From positions 62,001-126,000 of the forward strand of contig JALIZF010001444.1 in NCBI GenBank assembly GCA_029948255.1: a stretch of DNA of 64,000 nt. The letters run 5' to 3'. The notes under the pieces were generated by a model. It was given only the letters and a program-made list of their open reading frames with translations, searched no databases and was not told the origin of the DNA. This document shows positions 45,989 to 56,530 of the stretch, in pieces (within the stretch, counting starts at the first letter, position 1; every line of letters starts with the position of its first letter). The DNA is from Telmatactis stephensoni. Its lineage: Eukaryota; Cnidaria; Anthozoa; Actiniaria; Isophelliidae. Both the position numbers and the translations under genes were made by a program.

Positions 45989-46064
45989 GTTTCCAGTAGC
46001 TCAGTGGTAGAGCACCCGTCTAGCTAATCGGAAGGTCATGGGTTCGGTTCCCACCTAGTGCTCA
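45989..46064 (+). pseudogene. tRNA-like SINE head or tRNA pseudogene
   Basis: A box TAGCTCAGTGGTAGAGC and B-box-like GGTTCGGTTCC are well placed. The D stem GCTC/GAGC and T stem TGGG/CCCA form. The 5' and 3' ends do not pair into an acceptor stem and the anticodon arm is imperfect, so a working tRNA is unlikely. A SINE head or pseudogene fits better. Confidence 0.6.
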
Positions 46065-46619
46065 GATTTTTCTGTAGTGGTTGATGTTGTGTTTTTTAAC
46101 GTGGAGTTATCACAAATCCATAAAATTAGGAATCTGTTTAAAACTGGGATGAAAGACAACAGGATGAATATTAATAACGATTTTACTCGTGTTTTTCTCC
46201 TTATACGGCAAAGCATCAATATACTTTCGACAGCTTTAATATATATCTCTACGATACGATCACGTAAATGTAAAATAGAAATGAACAATTAGCATTAGCT
46301 CGATCACGTGACTTTATTTCCGGTTGCCATGCATTTGTTTATTTTGCTACCATAGCAACGACAAATCTCATGCAAAATCTTGCAATAAACTGATTCGATA
46401 AAGCACACCCAAGCAATGAATACATACAGGAAGGCTAAGCTAAGGACATAAGGAGAAAGAGAAACAGTATTCCTTTGAACAAGAACACTTTCAAATCAAA
46501 CTAACTGATTGTTCGTGAAAATGTTATGCCTTCTGTTTTCCATAATCTCCTTGGGCTATCCATGCTTTTATTTAACATAAATATTTCATTAAATTTTACG
46601 TATTGTACTCCTTTCTTTC
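46065..46619. other. Noncoding stretch
   Basis: No supported gene. The first ~150 bp may be the body of the SINE whose head precedes it. Confidence 0.35.
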
Positions 46620-46724
46620 CAACTATCCATCCATCCATCCATCCATATCCATCCATCCATCCATATCCATCCATCCATTCATCCATCCATCCATCCATCC
46701 TTGCTTGCTTGCTTGCTTGCTTAG
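46620..46724 (+). repeat. (ATCC)n then (CTTG)n microsatellites
   Basis: ATCC tetranucleotides with a few ATATCC slips end at about 46699, followed by a run of CTTG units up to the edge of the next element. Confidence 0.95.
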
Positions 46725-46998
46725 GGGTCTCAATGGGGTTAACCGTTAGCCGTAAAAGGGCCAAAAATTTAACCGTAAGCCGTAATAATAGGAAAGAACT
46801 AACCGTTAGCCGTAATGAAAAGTTAGTCGTAATAGCTTTTTCCAGCGTTCTCAACAAAAATTAATTTTTAACCATCAAGAACATCATTTTTAACCATCAA
46901 GAACAATGGAAATTAGTTATTAACCCACTTTAACCGTAATCGTAAAAAAGCCAAAATATTAACCGTTAACCGTAATAGCCACCACCCCATTGAGACCC
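46725..46998. mobile_element. AACCGTTAGCCGT element inside a microsatellite
   Basis: Ends GGGTCTCAATGGGG and CCCCATTGAGACCC are exact inverses. The interior is made of variants of TTAACCGTTAGCCGTAA and TTAACCATCAAGAAC. CTTG/CTTC-type simple repeat lies on both sides, so the element appears to have landed in, or to have been flanked by, a pre-existing microsatellite. Confidence 0.8.
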
Positions 46999-47258
46999 TC
47001 TTCCTTGCTCCCTTGCTTCTTTTGTTGCTTGCATGCTTCCTTGCATGCTTGCTTGCTTGCTTGCTTGCTTTCTTCCTTCCTGCTTCCTTCTTGCTTCTTT
47101 CCTCTCTTGCTTCCTTCCTTGCTTTATTCCTTGCTTCCTTCCCTTCCTTCCTTCCCTTCCTTCCTTCCTTTCCTTCCTTCCTTCCTTCCTTCCTAATTCC
47201 TTCCTTCCTTCCTTCCTTCCCTCCCTTTCTTCCTTCCCTCCCTTTTTCTTTCTTTCCA
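46999..47258 (+). repeat. (CTTG)n/(CTTC)n pyrimidine microsatellite
   Basis: Long runs of CTTG then CTTC with CCC slips. All overlapping open frames (Lys/Gly/Arg-rich or Leu/Pro/Ser-rich) are low-complexity artefacts. Confidence 0.95.
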
Positions 47259-48319
47259 TATGTCATACTACAAGCGCACTAGCAATAAGAATATTTAATG
47301 CAACTAGGTGATCAGTATTTCATTAATATAAAAATTTAAAGCGCGGATCGTCTAATATCGTTTTTCACCAACTGATATCAGAACAAATAACGTGAAACCT
47401 ATATTGATACAGTTTGTTGGGTTTTTGAGCGGTTGATCAAACAAACCAACAAAAATCCAAATAACTATCTGACAGCTAAATCACTAGAGAAACAGATAGG
47501 TAAATAAAATACAAAAACACCAAAGTCAAACAAAAACATTTTACCTGGAAGAAATAATGATATTATCGACAGTGATCGTGTGATACGAAGAGAATCGACG
47601 ATCATTCAGTATATAAGGTTATAAGGACAGTCAAAAGGATAGAAGGAATAAAGGCCTTCTTGTGTTTGGTGCTGGCGCCTTACCGGCAGCCAGACATGCA
47701 CCAGTACCTCAGACTTATTATTGTTTTTCACTTCTTCTTCAGTGTCGCCATAGGACTGTGAGGGGGAATGTGGTATGTTGGGAATAAGACGATGTCACTA
47801 TCATGTATCGGAATTTTCAAACCGTACGTATCGGGAAGGCGGTGGATCCTACATGATCATGCAGTTTAATTTAATTTACAAATTTTTATTTTTTAAAACT
47901 AAAAAAAATCGTTTCTAGAAATTTTGTAAAATTCATTTAAGAACGCTAGAGCGTGCTAAATAAATATACGAACGCAAATATCTAAATAGAGACGTCTAGT
48001 ATGTCAACGATCATGCAGATTAATTTCATTTACAAGTTTCTACTCTTTCATATTAAAGCTGAAAAAAATATTTTCTGAACATTTTGTGAAAATCATTTAA
48101 GAACGCTAGAGCGTGATTCCTTTGTGGATCTCCAAAGACCTCCTAAATAAACATGCGAAGGCAAATGTCCAAATAGAGAAGGTCTGTTTCTGAGATTTTA
48201 GCCCGTCTTATGCACTCACAGCTTTCTAGTGATGTAAGTACAGCTGAAGCTGCGAGGGATTTAAGGTAGGCAAGTGCATCCTTTGGGGCACAGAACTGTC
48301 TCTCGAGCACAGAGTCAAG
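47259..48319 (+). other. Upstream flank of the astacin gene
   Basis: No gene supported. A two-copy block (AAGAACGCTAGAGCGTG, preceded by ATGCAG and ATTT) lies at about 47855-47956 and 48012-48116. It contains GCTAGAGC palindromes and sits within 0.5 kb of the astacin start codon. Confidence 0.4.
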
Positions 48320-51300
48320 ATGAAGTTTCTTTTGGTGTTTCTGTTCCTTGGCGTTGCCTATGCTAACAACCCTGAAGGTAAGCAAGGAATAGGGTTTTTT
48401 ACCATAATCAATTAGTTTCTCGCTTTCTGATTGGCCGAGAACTGTGGTAGATAAGAGTCTAAACCAACGATTTGCATCATCGTTTTGGTTTTCCGAGCGC
48501 TCGCGGTCGAAGCTAGAATGACGAGGAATTACTTCTCCAATTTGTGCTAAAAACAAATTTTCAATGGCATTCCGTGGTATGGACTCTTATTTACGAACAT
48601 TTTACGTCCACACAGTCAAAATGTGTTATGGACCCACTCGGCTACGCCTCGTAAGATCATGACAAATGCGTTTGAACGCATTTTCTGATTGGCCAATGGA
48701 GGACAGTAGGATCCAATGTCATTCGTCGTTCTAGAAAGACCATTGTTTTTTAAACCAATCACCGCTGCGCATCAAGAGGGCTTCGTGCTGACCCAATATT
48801 TTGACCATGTGTGACGTAAAATATTGGTAAATAAGAGTCCATACCACGAACAGCCATTGTAAATTTGTCAAATGTCTAGATAAAAATTAATAGGGATTCA
48901 CACGTACCGACCATAAGAAGAATAAACAATTAGGCGGCGTCAGTTTAACACATTCCATTTTTCCGTGTTTCTGAACTCTAATAGATGCACAGATGACGTC
49001 TTCTCTGTATATATTAGAGTACAGACCCAAGCAAAAATGGAATCCATTTGTTTTATACTATATTAATCGAAATATTTCAACCAATCAGAGCGCGCGTAAG
49101 AATCAGTGACGTCATCTATGTGTGTGCACTGTAATCACACACGGTTCTCGACCAATCAGAGCATGCGTAATATACCAATTATTATTTATATAATAATTGG
49201 TATATTACGCGCGCTCTGATTGGTTGAACAACCATGTGTGATTAGAGTACACACACATAGGTGGCGTTATCGAATCTTACGCGCGCTCTGATTGGTTGGA
49301 ATGTTTCGATAAATATTATATAAAACAGATAGATGGAATATCTCCGGTGGGCTGTCGACTATCCACAGCTGAGCATGCGCTGTAGGGACCTTGCTACATT
49401 TTGTGACTGGTGTCAGCAAAGAACAGAATGACACGGCCGGCAACGCCCTATGGCCGCCGAGTAATAACATTTAGTGCAAAACATTACACGAATTTCTACC
49501 AGGAAATCTAATGAGTACTATTAGAATATTCCCTTCTGTACAATGTTTATATAGACCTTGCTCAATGTTGTAACGCACGACAATAACAGGGCCGACGTCG
49601 CCCGCCAAGTGATATCATTTTGTGAAAAACCTTCTTTCCGTATCAGAAAACCTGATGACTGTTATTAAATATTTTCTATGAAAGTTTAGAGAGACTGTTT
49701 TCTCTTTTACTTAGAAAATATTGGGGTTGATGATCCCAATCTCTTCGAGGGTGACATGATCCTCACTGATGCCCAAAGAATGGCAGCTGAAATGGGACTG
49801 GACATCGATAAACCTGCAGCCAGGGGTAGCATCAAGAATGGGCGTTGGCCAGGGGGTGTTATGGTGTATACCATCGATAGTGGCCTTCGTAAGTACATAA
49901 AATAATAGGTGACTAGAAAAAGGATGAGAAAAATCAACGATGAGAAACGGCCAACTACGATCAGGGAGAAAGAGGGAGGAATAAATATAGCCTTCTACGA
50001 AGACGCTCTTTCTTTAATAGCCTGCATTGTAGGCTAAGATCAGATAGAGAGAGATCGAGGGAGACTTCCTCGCTTTTTATCCTCTTGTCCCCGGCACTAC
50101 ACAGGTGATGAGTATAAAAAAAACTTTGTCCATGGGTAATTATGTCATGTTATTAAACAGAAACGGTTCACTTGTAAGAAAGCCACAAGATATGACACCG
50201 CGGCAAAACGACTGCGCATGTACGAGTTACAATGGGCTTTCGCATCGCCGCGTCTTGATCATAAGAATCCCAAGCAATATTTTTAAAATTGTTTTCTTTA
50301 GATATTTTCCCATATCATAACTCAAGGAAAACAGTACTGGGAGAAAACGATAGGCAATATACTAAAAAGTCCTTAACCCCATTTTTAAGGGGGGGGGGGG
50401 AGGGAGGGGGGAGGGGGCTTGAGTTTTGTTTGGTTGACTGCCGAATGTTTTCATTCAGGGCAGTATTGAGGAGGACTGGGGAGGCGCGCATGCGTGGTAC
50501 ACTTTGCCGCGGCCGGTCTGGATGTCGTAAGATATATCATAACTTAACACTGCAAATTAAGAACAACTAATTCTTTGTCTTCATTGATCTAGTACGAAAT
50601 ATAAATAAACAAATGAATAAATAAATAAATAAACAAACAAACAAACAAACAAGCAAATAAATAAATAAATAAATAATAAATTATTTAATTAATTAATTAA
50701 CAAATTAACAAATTAATGAATTAATTTATAAATTTATAAATGATATAATTACAGCACGACAGGCATATCCATATAGTGGCTCTTCATCTGCTGGCACTCA
50801 CACTCACTACCTTTACATTTATTAAATATTTTGCATACATCGCCCAACTCACATGCTGATTTTTGCTGAGGGAGGAAAAACCGAAGAACTCGGACAAAAA
50901 CCCTCGTGGCATGGTAGAGAATATAACATCAAACAAACTCAGTTCACACATTATCCAGCGCCCGAGCAGGGACTTCAACCGAGACCATATTGGTGAATTG
51001 CTAGCGCTATCTAATTAATCATGCCAAACACGATTTGAGGCTATATACTTCATGGCTGGATGCCATAGTCATTCTATTGTGGGTTTGGGTTAGCCACGAA
51101 AAAGTATTTAGCGACTTGAATTGTTCTCCAGGTCGCAATAGCAGAGCCATGAACTCCATTCGAGCAGGAATGAAAATGTGGACTGACAACACTTGTATCA
51201 GGTTCAAAGAAAGAAGTAACGAGTACGCGTACGCCAATTTCTATCAAGGAGGAGGGTGAGTAACGCAATCTGATTTTAATTAAGTAACGCAATCCAATCA

Positions 51301-54300
51301 ATATATCATACAATTCAGTGGTGATTTTGCACACCTTGCGTGACATTCTAAATTTTAATCGAATAAAAACAGAAATATAATATCTGAAAAGAGGACATCA
51401 AAGTTAGCAAGAATTGAGTTTGAAGTAGTTTCGATGAATAGCGCCAGTTACGTTTTTATAGGAAAAGCAACAATTTTGGCTGCCCAAAATTGAAAGGGAG
51501 TATGGGAAGAAATTACTAAAGTTATTAAACCACAAAAATCCTACACGATTACTCAAATTCAGCTTGCTCTGACCTTACACACTAAAGAACTTCACTTACT
51601 GATGCTAAAGTCAATACCAAAGCGGAAATTAAAGAAAGTGAAGTTTTGCTACTACCCATACTCCTTTTCGGTCTAGTCGCGTAGGCGTGAGAGCTCTCAT
51701 ACGACAACCTTTTTTGAAATAGGTGTATATTGAAGACTTGCATTAAGCACCTGAATGACATCACAATCCTCCGTATAACACTTTCTCTGTCACGCATCCA
51801 CCACCCAAGATTTACACTTGTATTTTATATGTAGATGCTCATCTATGGTCGGACGAACTGGTCGCAAGCAACAAATCAGTCTCGCTAGTGGATGTTGGCA
51901 TGCTGGAACTGTTGCTCACGAAATAGGTATGTAAGACAAGAAGTGACGCGGTATTTCTTGGCAACGCCTTTGTATTCGTCACGCAATTCCTTCATAGTCA
52001 CGCAATTACATTCTTTTTTATTGTGTCTTGTAGGTCACGCCCTTGGTTTTTATCATGAGCAGTCACGCCCAGACCGTGACGATTTCGTTACAATTCACTG
52101 GAATAACATTATTTCAAGTAAGTATGCGGGTTACTTTTACTTCTGTACTAAAGTAGTCGAATACTAGAACTGAAGAGTCCTACAAGGACTGCTTGTTCTC
52201 GGAGGCTACTGTGTGAAGCGAGCTACAATCACTGCCAAAATTGCTTGACACGATAACTATAATTTTCTTTCATTTAGACATGAAATTCAACTTCAACAAG
52301 TACCCCAGGTCAACAATCGACTCCCTTGGAACACCTTACGATTATGGCAGTGTTATGCACTACCACAGCACTGCATTCAGCAGAAACCGACGTGCAACCA
52401 TTTCCCCTAAACAATCTGGTGTAAGTTATTTAAGCGTTTATATAGGAAAATTTTAACTTTAGATACTCAGAAACTACAATTAGTTTCTTTGTGTTCCTCA
52501 GTTCGTTAGTGCGCGGCGTCCCTGAGCGAGAGGTCTGAGTTTGATTCCCAGTCACTTCACACTTATTTCTACTTCTTTCCATTCCGTGTAGCTTTAAACG
52601 GAGCACGATGGAGAGAGGGGGGTAAAATGGGAGCACCATAGGCCTCAAGTTTATTAGTCAATTTGTGACTATTACGAGCTACCGACGTATAATAAGTTCC
52701 TTTATACCTTTTACCTTTAAGCTTTCGATTCCAATTGGAATCGTGACCACGTTATGCAGTCACGTTTGATCGTTTGGGTTTACAAACCTTGATATCACGT
52801 GACTGCAGGCGGCCCTAAGTATGAGGAAGAATGATCCTGCTTCCCGTCTCCATTTACGTCTTTTTGAACGTTAATTTGTGTCGTTAAAATCTAATAGCTA
52901 AAATGTATAATAATATGCCTATTGTTGTTGTCTTTGCTTCTCCCCAATTAAATTGTGATCATAATTAACGACTGGTTATAGGTCAGTGCATATAATCAAC
53001 CAATCAGATTGCGCGAAATCATGTCATTGATTATATGCTTTACTTGTATCTCTATATACACCTATTTCATTAAACGTTGTCGGTATCAAGCCTACGCGAC
53101 TCACCCGAAAGGGAGTATCGGAAGAAATTAATAAAGTTATAAAACCACAAAAATATCTCACGATTACTCAAATTCAGCTTGCTCTGACCTTATACACTAA
53201 AGAACTTTACTTGAACTCTACTACCCATACTCCTTTTTGGTCTAGTCGCGTTGGCTTGAGAGAGCACTCATACGACAACCTTTTTAAAATAGGTGTATAT
53301 GTGGGAAAAGAAATAGAAACTCACAGTAATCATAATTCCAGGATAATTCTATAGTAACCACCTAAGATTATTTCACTTCATGATCTCTTGCTTATGCTTC
53401 CATGTTACTGTATCATTTAAAAGTTGCCGTATTCCTTTTCAGGTTAGACTTGGCAACCGTAATTATTTGAGTAAAATTGACATCCAGCAAATGAACTTGA
53501 TGTACAAATGCAGTGGTGGCGGAGGTGGTGGTGGTGGAGGGAACCCCCCTCCACCCCCACCCCCAGGTGGTAAGTATAGTAACATTAAAGGTATACAGCT
53601 ATTTCAAAAAAGGTTGACGTGGCGAATGGCGAATGGCAATTGGGGATTGGGGATTACGCGACCGAAAGGAAATTTGGGGTAACAAGAATTGCTTCATTTT
53701 CATTAATTAAATACCCAAGCAATGCCGGAACCATGCAGTAAAGACCTTATTGGACAAAGTGGTCGATAGGCGATTCATATCTCTGCGCCGGATAGCGGTG
53801 TAATAACGTGACCACAGTTCCTTTCGGTCGTGCAACCACCAATCGCCGATCGCCCGATCAACCTTTTTTGAAATAGCTATATATCATGGCTTCTTTTGCT
53901 ACGTGAAAGTCTTCATATATATAGTGAATGCCCGCTACCACAGGGAAAATTACTAGAGGAGTCCATCTCGCGCGTTCCATCCTCGACATAGCTGAGGTAT
54001 TTTTAGAACGAATTTTTCCTGCCGCTACTCAGAAATGGGTGAATACGTTTGACTGACCGACAAAGGTAAAAAGGAAACGTATTCAGTGTTGGACATGCAT
54101 GGCCATAATGGTCGTTTCCACAACATAGAAGACATCTGATGGATTAATGTGTTTAAGACTAACAAATTTAGGAACAGTTTCATAGACGACTTTCAAAAAT
54201 GGCGGGCTCATTGTTCACGAGAACGAGGCCAGAAAGGTCTCCAAAATCAACATGCTGTCAAATGAGACTAAGTATTATGTACAGACAATAGGTATTGCAA

Positions 54301-55455
54301 AGGAAAAGGAGTATATCGTCTTTGATAGCAATAAAAGTATCGCACGCTTATTTTCTGGTAACAAGGCCTTTGTGGCCTCGTTCTCATGTACTAAGCCACC
54401 ATTTTTGAAAGTCGTCTATAATGAACAATGCTCTTAAAGCATAAAGTCATAGTAATCTTCAAGATTCATATAGTCATAGTAATCTCATATAGTAATCTCA
54501 CATTGTCATATAGTATTCAAGACTCATAATAAAAGTTTTAGTACTACAATCATTGCCAGAATTGTTGGCACGATTTTGTAGGAGTGCGCGCGCACAGTGG
54601 ACGGTAATGAAATTGGCTCCCCCCTCTCCCCCTTGTACAATGTTGCTGTGAGAATCCCGACACCTACCACTTGGCAATCAGTCCGAAATACCTTTTAGCG
54701 ACAGCAACATTGAACGGGGGAGGGGGGTCCAAAAGTACAGCCACAAAGTTTACATTTTTAAGAATATCCGTCAAATTCACATCGTGCCAACTAATTTTGG
54801 CAAGGATTGTAGTTTATAGTTTCTTTATATGTTCTCGATGTATAATGGAATGATAATTCCTCGTGGCTAGTGTAAATATAGTGTTTAAAGATGCTTATTA
54901 TTTTAAGATAAATTAGGTTAGGTTTCTTAATTTAGTTTCAATTAGTTTTCGTGTAAATAATAGTTATTTCAACCTCTTGGTTGTAATCGCTTTATTTTAT
55001 AGACTATCTATCTATTTAATTGTCCAGACGGACAAGTCGATCGTCTGATGATTTGTTCGTCTTATAGAACAAATGGGCTCCTGTATAGAGTGAATTTGTT
55101 CCTCTAAGAGTGAATCGCGCGTTTTTAACGATTTGTCGTCTGTGAGACGAAAAAGACGACACAGAAACAGACGTCCAAATAGACGTACAAAATCAGACGG
55201 CTCTTACGTCTCAAACTGTGTTCGTCCCGACGTCATGATGACGTCTAGTGTCAGGAAAAAGGTCAATGACCACTGAATAGACACACAGGTCATTCAGTAA
55301 TTATTAGTGTTATTATCAATGATACAATTCATGTGTTTGTGTGTCTAGACTGCAATGATACTGGTCGCTACTGCTCGTACCATGTACCCCGTGGTGACTG
55401 TAAGACGATGCAAATTGTCAGGGAGAAATGCAAGAAGAGCTGCGGCTTGTGTTAG
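48320..55455 (+). CDS. Secreted astacin-family zinc metalloprotease with ShKT domain, eight exons
   Basis: Exons: 48320-48377, 49715-49888, 51132-51255, 51835-51926, 52034-52117, 52278-52420, 53443-53569, 55349-55455. All junctions are GT..AG, the phases agree, and the product is 302 residues. A signal peptide (about 1-15) is followed by a short propeptide with the FxGD aspartate-switch motif (FEGD, 30-33), which blocks the zinc until cleavage. The zinc-binding HExxHxxGxxH motif has ligands H147, H151 and H157. The Met-turn is SVMHY (202-206). After the catalytic domain (to about C248) come nine Gly, an Asn and seven Pro. A C-terminal ShKT domain has six Cys (269, 276, 285, 295, 299, 302). 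Astacins cleave extracellular matrix and precursor proteins. In cnidarians, ShKT-bearing members act in development, digestion or venom, and sequence alone does not decide. Introns carry at least seven mobile elements. Confidence 0.93.
48573..48848. mobile_element. 276-bp MITE in astacin intron 1
   Basis: CGTGGTATGGACTCTTATTT on the left faces AAATAAGAGTCCATACCACG on the right. Imperfect pairing continues for about 50 bp, through ATTTTACGTC and its inverse and to CAAAAT. The interior matches 41995-42115. Confidence 0.85.
48950..49335. mobile_element. Two CCAAT/CRE-type MITEs end to end
   Basis: The left copy (about 48950-49189) runs from CGTGTTTCTGAACTCTAATA to ATACCAATTATTAT. It contains two CCAATCAGAGCGCGCGTAA-type repeats and TGACGTCATC. 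The right copy (about 49190-49335) starts ATAATAATTGGTATATTACG in the opposite orientation. They meet at TTATTTATATAAT, both in astacin intron 1. Confidence 0.85.
49336..49714. other. Rest of astacin intron 1
   Basis: Two loosely similar blocks (GACCTTGCTAC and GACCTTGCTCA, each with CGCC-rich sequence) suggest an old local duplication. Nothing codes here. Confidence 0.3.
50389..50418 (+). repeat. G-rich run with G-quadruplex potential
   Basis: Twelve Gs followed by AGGGAGGGGGGAGGGGG in astacin intron 2. Four or more G-runs lie within 30 bases. Confidence 0.85.
50595..50750 (+). repeat. AAAT/AAAC and AATT simple repeats
   Basis: Tetranucleotide AAAT and AAAC units grade into AATT and AATTTAT. 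They lie in astacin intron 2. Confidence 0.9.
51480..51730. mobile_element. CCTATTTC-ended MITE, interior type B, left end lost
   Basis: The right end is CAACCTTTTTTGAAATAGG. The interior shares AAAGGGAGTATGGGAAGAAA, CTCAAATTCAGCTTGCTCTG and TACCCATACTCCTTTT with 53053-53300. The left terminus is missing. It lies in astacin intron 3. Confidence 0.8.
52505..52645 (+). repeat. tRNA-headed SINE-like repeat
   Basis: A B-box-like GAGTTTGATTCCC follows a decayed tRNA-like head (about 52505-52555). The body TTTCCATTCCGTGTAGCTTT, AAACGGAGCACGATGGAGAG matches 22481-22575. It lies in astacin intron 6. Confidence 0.55.
53053..53300. mobile_element. CCTATTTC-ended MITE, interior type B, complete
   Basis: TATATACACCTATTTCATTA on the left faces TTTAAAATAGGTGTATAT on the right. 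The interior matches 51480-51730. It lies in astacin intron 6. Confidence 0.85.
53591..53884. mobile_element. CCTATTTC-ended MITE, interior type C
   Basis: CAGCTATTTCAAAAAAGGTT on the left faces CAACCTTTTTTGAAATAGCT on the right. Subterminal GGCGAATGGCG on the left and CGCCGATCGCC on the right also pair. Its interior is unlike types A and B. It begins 22 bp inside astacin intron 7. Confidence 0.85.
54182..54419. mobile_element. 238-bp MITE in astacin intron 7
   Basis: ATAGACGACTTTCAAAAATG on the left faces CATTTTTGAAAGTCGTCTAT-type sequence on the right (ACCATTTTTGAAAGTCGTC). Pairing continues to GAGAACGAGGCC. Arms are about 46 bp. Confidence 0.85.
54543..54813. mobile_element. 271-bp foldback MITE in astacin intron 7
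   Basis: ACTACAATCATTGCCAGAAT on the left faces ATTTTGGCAAGGATTGTAGT on the right. GTTGGCACGAT continues the pairing. An inner pair (CCCCCCTCTCCCCCTTG and GAACGGGGGAGGGGGG) also pairs. A lone end of the same family (CTACAATCACTGCC) lies at about 52222-52254 in intron 5. Confidence 0.85.
55024..55260. other. GACG-rich stretch in astacin intron 7
   Basis: CAGACG, GTCGTC, CGTCTG and GACGTC recur on both strands (for example TGTCGTCTGTGAGACGAAAAAGACGACA, read in parts). This suggests a decayed inverted-repeat element, but the ends could not be fixed. Confidence 0.35.
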
Positions 55456-55497
55456 GTAGGCAAAACTGGAAAGGATGCACAACATCAAGCCCGGCCG

Positions 55498-55672
55498 AAT
55501 ATATACCTGTTTATTTACCTATTTATTTATTAAATTGTCCTTAGTTTAGTTGCATATAATATTGCATTCCAAGAATGTATTGTGGATTTGAATGTTGTTT
55601 TTCACACCTATTGAAAGTTTCGGTAAAACTTATGGAGCAAAACCAAGAAAAACCTTTTTGAAGTAGGTATGT
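55498..55672. mobile_element. Decayed CCTATTTC-ended element
   Basis: TATATACCTGTTTATTTACC on the left faces AACCTTTTTGAAGTAGGTAT on the right. It lies just downstream of the astacin stop codon. The interior contains GCATTCCAAGAATGTATTGT, loosely like type A. Confidence 0.5.
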
Positions 55673-56027
55673 AATGCCCTTGCAGGGCCTGGTCACGTGA
55701 CTTGTGACAAAATGTCAATTCTAAGGACAAGAAAGAAAGAGCATCCTTTTTACCAAGTTTGAGCCTTTTTCCGTACATTGGAGAACCGCCATGCCAGTCA
55801 GCTATATATTCCTTTCAAAAATCAGGTCTTCAATAAAGTCTATCTATGCATGGACCATTACAATCAAAAACACTCAAACTCATCAAAAATGCTTATTTGA
55901 AGGTGTTTTTTTCAAATGCTACTGTCGTCCATTTTGTCATCATGCAGAGCTGATACTGACTTCTGTGTCTTGTGCGGTCTTGTGTCAAGTGACCGCCGTC
56001 ACTGATGCAAAGTGCCTATACTAAGAA

Positions 56028-56153
56028 GCTGTCCATATGAAGGCGAGTTGTCCCTGATAGCCAGGATAACTCTTTTGTTTCTTTTACCCTTGGGACACAG
56101 AAACAAAAGAGTTATCCCGGCTAGCAGGGACAACTTGCCTTAATATAAACAGC
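56028..56153. mobile_element. 126-bp hairpin element with 55-bp arms
   Basis: The left arm GCTGTCCATATGAAGGCGAG and the right arm CTTGCCTTAATATAAACAGC pair. TTGTCCCTGATAGCCAGGAT and AACTCTTTTGTTTCT and their inverses complete about 55 paired positions around a 16-bp loop. Confidence 0.85.
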
Positions 56154-56238
56154 CCCTAGGAGGACAAGCTATTCAGTACAGAGCGAATAAGAACTATAAG
56201 AAAAGTACGATGAGAACCTACCGAAGTGACCTCTGTTG

Positions 56239-56530
56239 TATATGCCTATTTCAAAAAAGGTTGCCCTTGGTTTTGCTGCATACTGAATACTGCATAGTGC
56301 ATACCAACCACGAACAAAGTGTAACTAGTAAACAGGCAATATTACTACACACGTCTCTATAGCATTTCAGACTGGAACAAAGTAGACAGTTTGCATTATT
56401 TTGTATAGTTTAGGCATGAAAACAAATCATGAACATTATAAATTCACAATATATTTTGGTCTTGGTATGCACTATGCAATATGCAGTATGCAACAAATCA
56501 AAGGACAACCTTTTTTGAAATAGGTATATA
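56239..56530. mobile_element. CCTATTTC-ended MITE, interior type A
   Basis: GCCTATTTCAAAAAAGGTTG on the left faces CAACCTTTTTTGAAATAGGT on the right. Both arms then carry GCATACTGAATACTGCATAG-type sequence, as at 16043-16338. Confidence 0.88.

Noticed and set aside
46913..47311. Lys/Gly/Arg-rich and Leu/Pro/Ser-rich frames
   Set aside because: They are products of the CTTC/CTTG microsatellite.
48143..48556. 137-codon minus-strand frame
   Set aside because: It lies opposite astacin exon 1 and its flanks; the plus-strand signal peptide and in-phase splice explain the region better.
50935..51025. Possible tRNA-like head on the minus strand
   Set aside because: GGTTGAAGTCCC resembles a B box, but the rest of the tRNA fold is too decayed to support a call.
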